Below, in pieces: positions 1-30,434 of a stretch of 64,000 bases of DNA (position 1 is the first letter of the stretch; each line of letters opens with the position of its first letter). The stretch spans positions 124,001 through 188,000 of the forward strand of contig NZ_BDBS01000005.1 in assembly GCF_001613105.1 (NCBI RefSeq), read 5' to 3'. The translations under genes were made by a program, and so were the position numbers. Under the pieces are notes generated by a model that worked only from the letters and a program-made list of their open reading frames with translations, had not been told where the DNA came from and ran no database searches. This DNA is from Nocardia pseudobrasiliensis NBRC 108224. Lineage in GTDB: Bacteria > Actinomycetota > Actinomycetes > Mycobacteriales > Mycobacteriaceae.

Positions 1-22826
<22,826 letters not shown>

Positions 22827-22835
22827 GGCGTGCGG

Positions 22836-22872
22836 GCCGGTGCGGGGCTGTGGATAACTTCCTCTCACCGGC
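22836..22872. terminator. Possible weak hairpin after the NRPS gene
   Basis: GCCGGTG (22836-22842) and CACCGGC (22866-22872) form a perfect 7-bp inverted repeat with a 23-base loop, ten bases after the NRPS stop. The loop is long and there is no U-tract, so a terminator role is only tentative. Confidence 0.3.
22849..22857 (-). promoter_or_regulatory. Isolated perfect DnaA-box-like 9-mer
   Basis: The plus strand reads TGTGGATAA, the complement of the classical DnaA box TTATCCACA. It lies alone between the NRPS gene and the Uma2 gene, inside the loop of the possible terminator. One box in 64 kb can easily arise by chance. Confidence 0.3.
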
Positions 22873-22900
22873 TTGGCGTCGACCTGGCCTGGTATAGACT
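22873..22900 (+). promoter_or_regulatory. Candidate promoter for the Uma2 gene
   Basis: TTGGCG (22873-22878) and TAGACT (22895-22900) are separated by 16 bases and resemble actinobacterial housekeeping -35 and -10 elements. The pair sits about 60 bases before the chosen start codon. By-eye call only. Confidence 0.4.
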
Positions 22901-22959
22901 GCGTGCAGCAAGTCGAAGAATGTTGTTCTTCCTGGCTAGGGGGGTTGGAGGTGGTTTCC

Positions 22960-23559
22960 GTGGCTATGCCCGCACCCGAGGCATCGTCGGAGTTCCTGCC
23001 TGCGTCTGATCGGTGGACCGCTGCCGACCTCGATCGCCTGCCCGAAAACGGACTCAGGTACGAGGTCATCAATGGACAGCTCATCGTGAGCGCAGCACCG
23101 AAGCCACGCCATCAGGTGTTGCTGACCGGACTGATTCTCGCGGTCACAACAGCCATACCGCAGGACCTTTGGGTGCTGCCCGGCGTCGGCATACTGATCG
23201 GTGATGACGAACCGATTCCAGATCTGATAGTCGGCAAGGGAGAGGTCGACCTCGACGCGCGAGGTATTGCCGACGAACAGATCCTGTTGGCTGTGGAGAT
23301 CGTCTCGGCCTCGACCACGATGATGGACCGCTTGGTCAAGCCCACGTTGTATGCCGATGCGAAGATCGCCAACTATTGGCGTATCGAGATCAACTCCTTC
23401 AAAGGGCGCTTGCCCGGTGAACAACTGCCTGTGCTATTCGCCCACTCACTCGGCGAAAGTGGCGAATATGAGCTGACGCACCGTATTCGAGCGGGCGAGT
23501 CGGTGAAACTGCATTCACCGTTCGAGTTCACGATCGATCCGGCCACTTTGTTGCGCTAG
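22960..23559 (+). CDS. Uma2 family protein (putative restriction-endonuclease-fold nuclease)
   Basis: A protein of 199 residues if translation starts at GTG 22960, eight bases after GGAGG; ATG 22966 is an alternative. It carries the features of the Uma2/DUF820 family, which has a PD-(D/E)XK nuclease fold: DLDRLPENGLRYEVINGQL near the N terminus, PDLIVGKGE, then LAVEIVSAST and a YADAKIANYWRI segment. The acidic residues of the fold are present (D of PDLIV, E of VEIVS). Family members are widespread, often in many copies, and their biological role is unsettled. It stands alone between the NRPS and an ABC transporter, with its own candidate promoter. Confidence 0.85.
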   Translation: MAMPAPEASSEFLPASDRWTAADLDRLPENGLRYEVINGQLIVSAAPKPRHQVLLTGLILAVTTAIPQDLWVLPGVGILIGDDEPIPDLIVGKGEVDLDARGIADEQILLAVEIVSASTTMMDRLVKPTLYADAKIANYWRIEINSFKGRLPGEQLPVLFAHSLGESGEYELTHRIRAGESVKLHSPFEFTIDPATLLR

Positions 23560-23683
23560 CCGTTTGTCTGCTTTGTCCTGCCATGGGGGCGAAGTGCCTC
23601 CGACACGCAGGTTTAACGGCTGGGGGTGGGATGGCGATTCCGTATGGTGGGGCGAATGTCGATGCAGGTCGAGGAGGGGCTTT

Positions 23684-24448
23684 ATGGCGGATAGTGCGCC
23701 TGCTTTGGAATTGTCCGGGTTGTACAAAGGATTCGGTGGGCCCTGGGTTGTCGATGGGGTGAGTTTGGTGGTGCCGCCCGGATCGTTTTTCGGGTTGGTC
23801 GGGCCCAATGGGGCCGGTAAGACCACGACGCTGTCGATGGCCGTGGGGTTGTTGCGGCCGGATGCGGGGCAGTCTCGGATCTTCGGGTTCGATGTGTGGT
23901 CGGATCCCGTGCACGCCAAGACCATTGTGGGGGTGCTGCCCGACGGGCTGGCATTGCCCGAGCGGCTCACGGGGCGGGAATTGCTCACCTACACAGGGCT
24001 TTTGCGTGGGATGGCGGCGGGGACCGTGGCCGAGCGGGCGGCGGAGCTGCTGAGCGTGCTCGAACTCGACGGTGCGGAGAACACACTGGTGGTCGACTAT
24101 TCCGCGGGTATGCGCAAGAAGATCGGGCTCGCGACCGCGCTGCTGCACGCGCCGAAGCTGCTGGTGCTCGACGAACCGCTCGAGGCCGTGGATCCGGTGT
24201 CCGCCAGGACGATTCGCACGATTCTGCAGCGGTTCGTGGCGGCCGGTGGGTCGGTGGTGCTCTCCAGTCATGTGATGGCGCTGGTGGAGAATCTGTGCGA
24301 TCGGCTGGCGGTGATCAATCGCGGGCAGGTGGTCGCGGCGGGCACGGTCGCCGAGGTGCGCGGTGAGGGCACCCTCGAGGAGGCGTTCGTACGTCTGGTC
24401 GGCGGCCGGATCGGCGGGGACGAGGGGTTGGCGTGGTTGGCGTCCTGA
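23684..24448 (+). CDS. ABC transporter ATP-binding protein
   Basis: A 254-residue cytoplasmic ATPase that should power the membrane protein encoded next. Visible: Walker A GPNGAGKTTT, an ABC signature in variant form YSAGMRKK, Walker B LLVLDEPLEAVDP and the switch histidine in SSHVM. Length and motifs fit ATPases of ABC-2 type exporters. ATG 23684 is chosen because GAGGAGGGG lies a few bases upstream. The reading frame stays open further upstream, but that stretch is not conserved-looking. Its last 16 bases overlap the permease gene, indicating translational coupling. Substrate unknown; a link to the NRPS product is possible but unsupported. Confidence 0.92.
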   Translation: MADSAPALELSGLYKGFGGPWVVDGVSLVVPPGSFFGLVGPNGAGKTTTLSMAVGLLRPDAGQSRIFGFDVWSDPVHAKTIVGVLPDGLALPERLTGRELLTYTGLLRGMAAGTVAERAAELLSVLELDGAENTLVVDYSAGMRKKIGLATALLHAPKLLVLDEPLEAVDPVSARTIRTILQRFVAAGGSVVLSSHVMALVENLCDRLAVINRGQVVAAGTVAEVRGEGTLEEAFVRLVGGRIGGDEGLAWLAS

Positions 24449-26010
24449 TCCGTATGCGATGGCGGCTCACCCTGCGCTCGATGAGCAGCGGACGGGCCTC
24501 GGTGGCGTTCTGGCTCGGCGTCGTGATCGGGCTGATCGCGGCGATCATCAGCGCCGGGCTGCTGGCCGCGGCCGGATTCGCCTGGGACGCACGGGCGGCC
24601 ACCAATGCCGCCGCCGCGCTGTACGCGGTGTGGACCCTCGGCTGGATCTGCGGTCCGATCCTCACCGGCAGCAGTGACGAAACCCTGCAGCCGGAACACT
24701 TCCGGCTGTTGCCGCTGAGCTATCGGCAGCTCGCGATCGGCCTGCTGGCCGCCGCGTTCACCGGGCCGTCGGCGATCGTGAATCTGATCGCCTTCGGCGG
24801 ACTGATCCTGCTCGGGACCCAATTCGGCGTGCTGCCAGCGCTTTTCGCCGTGGTGGGCACATTCGCGCAATTGGTTTTCGTGGTGGTGCTGTCGCGGGTG
24901 CTGCTGGCCTGGATCGGCGCGGCCATGCGATCGCGGCGCGGTAAGGATCTGGGTGTGGTGCTGGCCGCGATGACCGGTCTGGCGTACTACCCGCTGCAAT
25001 TGCTGATCAGCTACGTCGCGCCCCGGCTGGAACATGCCTCGCGGCCGGTGGCGCTGGCGCTGCGGATTCCGCCGTCGGGGTGGGCCCCCTACGCGGTCGA
25101 GGCCGCCGCGAACGGTCAGTGGTGGTGGAGTCTGGCGGCCGTGGGCGGGCTGGCGCTGCTGTCGGTGCTGCTGTGGCAGGCATGGGCGGTGCTGCTGCGC
25201 CGACGACTGACCACGCCCGAGGCCGCGGCCGGGCAGGTGCGCACGAATGTCGATGGCGGCGTACTGGATCGGCTGTTCCCGGCCGATCCGCTGGGCGCGG
25301 TCGTGATCAAGGAGCTGCGGACCTGGTGGCGCGACAGCCGTCGCCGCGCGGCGCTGCTGCCGTTGATGCTGATCGGCATCGTGGTCCCGATCTTCCTGTC
25401 ACTGCAGCACAATCAGGGCGCGTTACCGTTCGCGGGCGCGTTCGTGGTGTGGATGGCGGCGATGGCCAGCGCCAATATGTACGCCTTCGACGGCACCGCG
25501 ATCTGGCAGACGCTGGTGATTCCCGGTGCGATTCGCGCCGATGTGCGCGGACGCATGCTCGCGTGGGTCATCATCGTCGCGCCGTTCGGGCTGCTGCTGA
25601 CCCTGATCCTGCCGGGTGCGGTGGGCATGTCGAAGCTCTATCCCTGGGGATTGGCGACCCTGCCGGTGCTGCTGGGAGTCGGGATCGCCACCGCCATTTA
25701 TCTCTCGGTCTACGCGGCGTATCCGCTTCCACAGCAACGAGGTAACCCCTTCGGCGGCGGCGGGGCCAATCCCGGCTGTTCGCGCGCGCTGGTGCAACTC
25801 GTGGTCGGACTCGGGCAGATCATCCTGTGCGCGCCGGTGATCGTGGTGCTGGGAATCGGCTCCTATCTGCACAATTGGGTCGTGCAGTGGCTGGGTGTGC
25901 CGGTGGGTATCGCGGTCGGTGCGGGGGCCGCGGTGGTCGCGGCGCGGGTGGTCGAGAAGCGGGTGGCGGCCCGTGGGCCGGAGTTGTTGGCCGAGGTCAA
26001 GCCGCGGTGA
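24433..26010 (+). CDS. ABC-2 type transporter membrane protein
   Basis: A 525-residue integral membrane protein with about twelve hydrophobic segments, starting with VAFWLGVVIGLIAAIISAGLL. A central soluble stretch with RTWWRDSRRRAALLPL leads into the second half. GTG 24433 overlaps the end of the ATPase gene; ATG 24454 is a possible alternative. With the preceding ATPase it forms a two-gene exporter of the ABC-2 type found in many actinobacteria. The substrate cannot be read from the sequence. Confidence 0.88.
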   Translation: MVGVLIRMRWRLTLRSMSSGRASVAFWLGVVIGLIAAIISAGLLAAAGFAWDARAATNAAAALYAVWTLGWICGPILTGSSDETLQPEHFRLLPLSYRQLAIGLLAAAFTGPSAIVNLIAFGGLILLGTQFGVLPALFAVVGTFAQLVFVVVLSRVLLAWIGAAMRSRRGKDLGVVLAAMTGLAYYPLQLLISYVAPRLEHASRPVALALRIPPSGWAPYAVEAAANGQWWWSLAAVGGLALLSVLLWQAWAVLLRRRLTTPEAAAGQVRTNVDGGVLDRLFPADPLGAVVIKELRTWWRDSRRRAALLPLMLIGIVVPIFLSLQHNQGALPFAGAFVVWMAAMASANMYAFDGTAIWQTLVIPGAIRADVRGRMLAWVIIVAPFGLLLTLILPGAVGMSKLYPWGLATLPVLLGVGIATAIYLSVYAAYPLPQQRGNPFGGGGANPGCSRALVQLVVGLGQIILCAPVIVVLGIGSYLHNWVVQWLGVPVGIAVGAGAAVVAARVVEKRVAARGPELLAEVKPR

Positions 26011-26037
26011 GGAGCCCGCCGCCGCGGGCCTGGGGGG

Positions 26038-26160
26038 CCGCGGCGGCGGGAAATTGGTGGGCCCATGTCCGCGGCGGCGGGAAATTGGTGGGCCCATGTC
26101 CGCGGCGGCGGGAAATTGGTGGGCCCATGTCCGCGGCGGCGGGAATTTGTGGAACCATGC
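26038..26160. repeat. 31-bp tandem repeat, three perfect units and one decayed unit
   Basis: Units at 26038-26068, 26069-26099 and 26100-26130 are identical. A fourth, 26131-26160, starts the same way but has several changes. Each unit begins CCGCGGCGGCGGG and ends GGTGGGCCCATGT, containing the palindromes CCGCGG and GGGCCC. The array fills the gap between two convergent genes, the permease stop at 26010 and the SGNH hydrolase stop at 26168. A unit of 31 is not a multiple of three, so it does not encode a peptide repeat. Confidence 0.97.
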
Positions 26161-26167
26161 CCGAAAT

Positions 26168-27283
26168 TTATTGCGTGAGGGGGAAATTCATCGTGTTGGC
26201 CATGATTTGTGCGCCGCGGTCGTTGAGGTGCAGGCCGTCGCCGGAGTCCAGGGAGGGGTGGATGTAGTCGGGGGCGGCGGGGTCCTCGACCGCGGCGGCG
26301 ACATCGAAGACGGCATCGAAAATCGTTGTGGTGCGCAGCCATTCGTTGATCGTGTTGCGGGCGGGCACGCCGGTCTCGACGGCGACGCCGTCGTAGACGA
26401 CGCCCGCGAACGGGCCGACCGTATTGGCGTAGATCGGTAGGCCCGCGGCATGGGCGCGGTCGGCCAACTCGGTATAGGCGGCGATCAGATCGTCGATCGC
26501 GGCGGTCTCGCCCAGGATCAGATCGTTGATGCCGAGATTGATCAGGACGAACTTCACCCCGGGCACATTCAGCGCGTCATTGTCGAAGCGGGACAGTGCG
26601 TGTTCGCCGACCTCGTCGGTGAGCAGGCGGTTTCCGCCGATGCCCTGATTGACGACCCAACCGTGTGCGACGCGGGTGTTCAGATAGTCGACCGAGCGGT
26701 GATCGGCCCCGACGGTCGTGCCGGTGCCCTCGAACCAGGAGTCGCCGAAGGCCACCGCGACCGGGGTGTCCGCGGGCGCGAAGACATCGACCCCGGTGAC
26801 GAAAAACCGGGACTGCGATTCCTCGGCCTCCGGCAGGTCGGCGGCGATGACCCGATCACCCTCGGTGATATAGGTATTCGCCATCGCCTGATGCGAGAAC
26901 GTCGCCAGGCCGGTCGATTCCGGCAGATACAGGCTCAGCGCCAGGTCGTCCCCGGCGGCGACCGCCAGCTCGACCGCATCGCTGACGATCTCCTCACCCG
27001 CCGCGATCGTCACATATTCCGCACCTGAGAACCGCAGGGCCACATCGCTTTCCGGCACGATCGCCGCGCCCGTCTTGCGCAGCGCCAGCCGCGCGGCCGC
27101 GATCGTCAGCGGGGCGCGGCCGTAGCGATTGCTCAACCGGACCCGAACCCGCTCGCCGCCACCGGCCATCCGCAGCATCTGGCGCACGGTCTGATTCGCG
27201 AAGCCGCGCGGCGGGGTGAGCTGGATCTGCTCGTAGGGGCTGATCACCGCGGAGCGAAACCCTGCCAGCCAGGTAGACGACAT
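26168..27283 (-). CDS. SGNH/GDSL-type hydrolase
   Basis: A 371-residue esterase or lipase-like enzyme. The four SGNH blocks are visible in order: GDSWFEG (nucleophile Ser), GIGGNRLL (Gly), LGINDL (Asn) and DGLHLND (Asp-His pair near the C terminus). A long N-terminal domain of about 170 residues precedes the catalytic part, as in actinobacterial GDSL proteins of this size. ATG 27283 follows GGAGG at five bases and begins MSSTWLAGF; no clear signal peptide, so probably cytoplasmic. It is divergent from a MarR regulator, with a 27-bp dyad near its start, suggesting MarR control. Natural substrate unknown. Confidence 0.9.
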   Translation of the reverse strand: MSSTWLAGFRSAVISPYEQIQLTPPRGFANQTVRQMLRMAGGGERVRVRLSNRYGRAPLTIAAARLALRKTGAAIVPESDVALRFSGAEYVTIAAGEEIVSDAVELAVAAGDDLALSLYLPESTGLATFSHQAMANTYITEGDRVIAADLPEAEESQSRFFVTGVDVFAPADTPVAVAFGDSWFEGTGTTVGADHRSVDYLNTRVAHGWVVNQGIGGNRLLTDEVGEHALSRFDNDALNVPGVKFVLINLGINDLILGETAAIDDLIAAYTELADRAHAAGLPIYANTVGPFAGVVYDGVAVETGVPARNTINEWLRTTTIFDAVFDVAAAVEDPAAPDYIHPSLDSGDGLHLNDRGAQIMANTMNFPLTQ

Positions 27284-27299
27284 CACGACCTCCAAGTAG

Positions 27300-27326
27300 T
27301 TGCGCTGAGGAATATCCTCGCGGCAA
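27300..27326. promoter_or_regulatory. 27-bp dyad, candidate MarR operator
   Basis: TTGC-N3-GAGGA-ATA-TCCTC-N3-GCAA is a perfect interrupted palindrome 17 bases upstream of the SGNH hydrolase start and 65 bases before the divergent MarR start. Position and symmetry fit the binding site of a dimeric repressor. Confidence 0.5.
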
Positions 27327-27390
27327 AGGTATGCGACAGATGTTCCGCGTGTCAACTATCCGCATCGCAATGTTTTGTTAGGGTGGCGGC

Positions 27391-27864
27391 ATGGAGCATG
27401 CGGACCTGTTCGACGACCCTCGGCTCACCGATGTGGGCCTGCTGTTCGAGGCGAGCCGGGGCATTCGGATGAAACTCGAGTCGACCTGGACGGCGAACGG
27501 GCTGTCGCTGCTGGATTTCATCGCGATCATGCGACTGAGCCGCTCGCCCGGCACACGGCTGCGCATGACCGATCTCGCTGCCCAGACGCAACTTTCGACC
27601 AGCGGCGTCACCCGGCTGGTGGACCGGCTCGAGCGCAACGGTCTCGTCCGGCGCGAGCCCGATCCCGCCGACCGGCGCAGCTCCTACACCGTGCTCACGC
27701 ATGCGGGCGCGGCGCGGCTGGCCAAGGTGCTGCCGGAATATCTCGAGGTCATCGATCAGTGGTTCTTCGGACCGCTGACCCCCGAACAACGCGACGCCCT
27801 GGTGTCCGCATTGCGTATCATCCGCGATGCCTCGTTTCCCGAAGCCTCGTTGATCTCGGAGTGA
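27391..27864 (+). CDS. MarR family transcriptional regulator
   Basis: A 157-residue winged-helix regulator. The recognition region LRMTDLAAQTQLSTSGVTRLVDRLERNGLVRREPDPADRRSS, spanning about residues 54-96, is typical MarR. It begins at ATG 27391, is divergent from the SGNH hydrolase and is followed two bases later by a RidA-family gene, so the two are probably co-transcribed. It likely controls its own operon and the divergent hydrolase through the 27-bp dyad between them. Ligand unknown. Confidence 0.92.
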   Translation: MEHADLFDDPRLTDVGLLFEASRGIRMKLESTWTANGLSLLDFIAIMRLSRSPGTRLRMTDLAAQTQLSTSGVTRLVDRLERNGLVRREPDPADRRSSYTVLTHAGAARLAKVLPEYLEVIDQWFFGPLTPEQRDALVSALRIIRDASFPEASLISE

Positions 27865-27866
27865 GT

Positions 27867-28268
27867 ATGAGCGTCACCTACATCAACCCGGGCGATCTGC
27901 CCACCAATCCGGCCTACAGTCAGGCGGTCCGCGTGCCCGCGGGCGCCGACATCCTCTACATCGGCGGCCAGAACGGCGTCGACGGGAGCGGTCGCCTCGT
28001 CGGTCCGGATCTGAAAAGCCAAGCCCGCCAGGCGCTGGCGAATGTGCGCAGCTGCCTGAGTGCGGCCGGGGCCGATCTGGAACACATCGTGAAGTGGTCG
28101 ATCTTCATCAAGGAGGGCGAGCCGCTGCTGGACGGATTCGCCGCATTCCAGGAAGTCTGGGGCGAGCGCGAGAATCCGCCCGCCATCTCCGGCTTTTTCG
28201 TCTCCGCGCTGGCGGTGCCCGGTGCGCTCGTCGAGATCGAGGCCGTGGCCGCGATTCCCGCGGACTAG
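27867..28268 (+). CDS. RidA/YjgF/Rid superfamily protein
   Basis: A 133-residue protein starting at ATG 27867, two bases after the MarR stop. Family features are LYIGGQNGVDGSGRLVG, QARQALANVRSCLSAAGADLEHIVKW and the C-terminal VEIEAVAAI. True RidA enzymes deaminate reactive enamine/imine intermediates using an arginine just before the last strand. Here that position appears to be isoleucine (PPAISGFF), so this is probably a Rid-family member without canonical 2-iminobutanoate deaminase activity. The 3' end overlaps the convergent WYL gene by four bases. Confidence 0.88.
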   Translation: MSVTYINPGDLPTNPAYSQAVRVPAGADILYIGGQNGVDGSGRLVGPDLKSQARQALANVRSCLSAAGADLEHIVKWSIFIKEGEPLLDGFAAFQEVWGERENPPAISGFFVSALAVPGALVEIEAVAAIPAD

Positions 28269-29224
28269 TCGATCGCCGCGCTCATCCGCCGCGTCAGCTC
28301 CCGGAGGTGTTCGATCAGCTCCGGGGGTTCGTGCACGCGATAGGGAAAGCCGAAAAGCCCGGTGTAGAGCGCCAATGCGTCGAGTGAATCCGCGCCGGTG
28401 TGCAGCAGGCAGCGATGGTCGTCGATGGCCTCGAGCACACCGACGGTCGGCGGAATCCGATCCGCCGCCTCGGCCGCGGACACCTCGAGGGTGATCCGGG
28501 CCCGATAGCGATAGGGCGCGGTGCTGACCCCGTGCGAGACCAGGCCCGTCTCGCCGAGTTCGGGGGCCTCGCGCGGGGTGAAACGGGGACCGTTGGGGAT
28601 GCGCGGTCGCAGCCGGTCGACTCGATATGTGCGCCAATCGTTTCGCTCGACATCCCAGCCGAGCAGATACCAGTGCCGCCCGGTGTGCACGAGCCGATGC
28701 GGTTGCGCGGCCCGGCGGATCTCGGACCCGTCGTGGGTGCGGTAGTCGAAGCGCAGTTGTTCGTGATCGCGGATCGCGGCGGCGATCGTGGTGAGCACCT
28801 CCGGATCCACGGCCGGGGTGCCCGCCGCCATGGTGACCGTGGCCGCCTGTAGCGCGGTGACCCGATGTCGCAGCCGCGTCGGCAGCACCTGCTCCAATTT
28901 GGCCAGCGCCCGCAGCGAACTCTCCTCTATGCCCGCGATGGTGCCGCCCGCCGCGGTGCGCAGTCCGACCGCGACGGCGACCGCCTCATCGTCGCCCAGC
29001 AGCAGCGGCGGCAGTTTCGTGCCCGCGCCCAGTCGATATCCCGCCGCCCCGGCCACCGCGTGCACGGGATAGCCCAGGGTGCGCAGCTTTTCGATATCGC
29101 GACGCACGGTGCGCACATCGACGCCCAGCCGTTCGGCCAGTTCGGCGCCGCGCCAATCGCGGGGCGTCTGCAGTAGGGACAGCAGTTCGAGCAGCCGCGC
29201 CGATGTCTCCAACATGTTTTTCAT
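28265..29224 (-). CDS. WYL-domain HTH transcriptional regulator (YafY/PafC type)
   Basis: A 319-residue regulator with an N-terminal winged helix (RLLELLSLLQ, then AELAERLGVDVRTVRRDIEKLRTLGYPV) and a C-terminal WYL domain with HWYLLGWD near residue 190. WYL proteins sense small ligands or nucleic acids and often control the adjacent divergent gene; here that is the epoxide hydrolase, only 54 bases away. ATG 29224 has no Shine-Dalgarno sequence, and a TAGCTA element lies nine bases upstream, so the mRNA may be leaderless. An alternative ATG lies at 29215. Confidence 0.9.
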   Translation of the reverse strand: MKNMLETSARLLELLSLLQTPRDWRGAELAERLGVDVRTVRRDIEKLRTLGYPVHAVAGAAGYRLGAGTKLPPLLLGDDEAVAVAVGLRTAAGGTIAGIEESSLRALAKLEQVLPTRLRHRVTALQAATVTMAAGTPAVDPEVLTTIAAAIRDHEQLRFDYRTHDGSEIRRAAQPHRLVHTGRHWYLLGWDVERNDWRTYRVDRLRPRIPNGPRFTPREAPELGETGLVSHGVSTAPYRYRARITLEVSAAEAADRIPPTVGVLEAIDDHRCLLHTGADSLDALALYTGLFGFPYRVHEPPELIEHLRELTRRMSAAID

Positions 29225-29236
29225 TCTGCCGGATAG

Positions 29237-29257
29237 CTAGGGCGGAAGCTGTCCTAG
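29237..29257. promoter_or_regulatory. Possible operator between WYL regulator and epoxide hydrolase
   Basis: CTAGG (29237-29241) and CCTAG (29253-29257) form a short inverted repeat with an 11-base spacer in the 54-base gap between the divergent starts. It is short and unproven. Confidence 0.25.
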
Positions 29258-29278
29258 GCCCTTCCTACTGTGATGTTC

Positions 29279-30433
29279 ATGAGCGAAGCGATCACCCCCT
29301 TCCGGATCGACATCCCCCAGAAACAACTCGACGATCTGCGGGCCCGGCTCGACGGCGCGCACTGGCCCGCGCCGCTGCCCGGCGACGACTGGGACACCGG
29401 GGTGCCCACGCACTGGCTGCGGGAACTGGTCGAATATTGGCGCACCGGATACGACTGGCGGGCCGCGGAGGCGGAGCTGAATTCCTTCCCGCAGTTCACC
29501 ACCGAGATCGAGGGCCAGCGCATTCACTTCCTGCATATCCGCTCGGCCGAACCGGATGCGCTGCCGCTGGTGCTCACTCACGGCTGGCCCGGGTCGATCG
29601 TCGAATTCCTCGATCTCATCGCGCCGCTGACCGATCCGCGGGCGCACGGGGGAGATCCGGCCGACGCCTTTCACCTGGTGATTCCGTCGCTGCCGGGCTT
29701 CGGATTCTCCGGTCCCGTCAACGATTCCGGGTGGACCAGGGATCGCGTCGGCCGGATCTGGGCGCGACTCATGGAACGGCTCGGCTATGACCGTTACGGC
29801 GTGCAGGGCGGTGATATCGGCGGCGCGGTCAGTCCGGCGGTCGCGCGCCATGCGCCGGATCGGGTGGTCGGTGTGCACGTCAACGGCGGAACCAATCTGC
29901 CGCCCAGGCAGATTCCGGAGGAGGAGCTGGCCGAACTGACCGATCTCGAACGCGATCGGCTCCGCCGCATCGAGGGCTTCATGCGGGAGGAGTTCGGCTA
30001 CGTTGCCATTCAGTCCACCCGGCCGCAGGCCCTGGCGTACGGGCTGGTGGATTCGCCCGTGGGGCAACTGGCCTGGATCATGGACAAGTTCCGCGAGTGG
30101 ACCCATCCCCGAAATATCGTGCCCGACAAGATCATCGATCGCGATCGGCTGCTGACCAATGCGATGATCTACTGGCTGACCGGCACCGCGGGCTCGGCGG
30201 CGTATGTCGGTTATGTGCAGCCGCAGGACTGGAACGCGCCGCCGCTGGAAAGCTCCGGCGTGCCCACCGGCGTCATCGCCTTCGCGCACGATGTCTGCAT
30301 TCGGCGCTACTGCGAGACCGGAAACAACATCACCCGCTGGGTGGATGTCGACCGCGGCGGGCATTTCGCCGCGCTGGAGGAGCCGGAACTGCTAATGGCG
30401 GATATGCGGGAGTTCTTCCGCACACTGCGCTGA
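29279..30433 (+). CDS. Epoxide hydrolase (alpha/beta-hydrolase with EHN domain)
   Basis: A 384-residue enzyme predicted to hydrolyse epoxides to diols. It has the N-terminal EHN domain ([10 protein letters not shown], then [15 protein letters not shown]), the oxyanion motif HGWPGS, the nucleophile aspartate in GGDIGG, two downstream tyrosine regions (MIYWLTG; YVGYVQP) and the catalytic histidine in [10 protein letters not shown]. Length is as expected for the microsomal-type bacterial epoxide hydrolases. Starts at GTG 29270, ATG 29273 and ATG 29279 are in frame; ATG 29279 (MSEAITPF) fits the family best. Its stop lies one base from the convergent allophanate hydrolase stop. Confidence 0.9.
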   Translation: MSEAITPFRIDIPQKQLDDLRARLDGAHWPAPLPGDDWDTGVPTHWLRELVEYWRTGYDWRAAEAELNSFPQFTTEIEGQRIHFLHIRSAEPDALPLVLTHGWPGSIVEFLDLIAPLTDPRAHGGDPADAFHLVIPSLPGFGFSGPVNDSGWTRDRVGRIWARLMERLGYDRYGVQGGDIGGAVSPAVARHAPDRVVGVHVNGGTNLPPRQIPEEELAELTDLERDRLRRIEGFMREEFGYVAIQSTRPQALAYGLVDSPVGQLAWIMDKFREWTHPRNIVPDKIIDRDRLLTNAMIYWLTGTAGSAAYVGYVQPQDWNAPPLESSGVPTGVIAFAHDVCIRRYCETGNNITRWVDVDRGGHFAALEEPELLMADMREFFRTLR

Positions 30434-30434
30434 T

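Noticed and set aside
24433..26010. The ABC exporter as the dedicated exporter of the NRPS peptide
   Set aside because: A Uma2 gene with its own candidate promoter intervenes and nothing in the sequence links substrate and transporter; possible but unsupported.
26038..26160. The tandem repeat as a CRISPR array
   Set aside because: Units are directly adjacent and identical with no unique spacers, and no cas genes are nearby.
26010..26267. A coding sequence running through the 31-bp repeats
   Set aside because: The repeat length shifts the frame at each unit and gives only simple Gly/Arg/Trp-rich peptides with no start signal; the array is intergenic.
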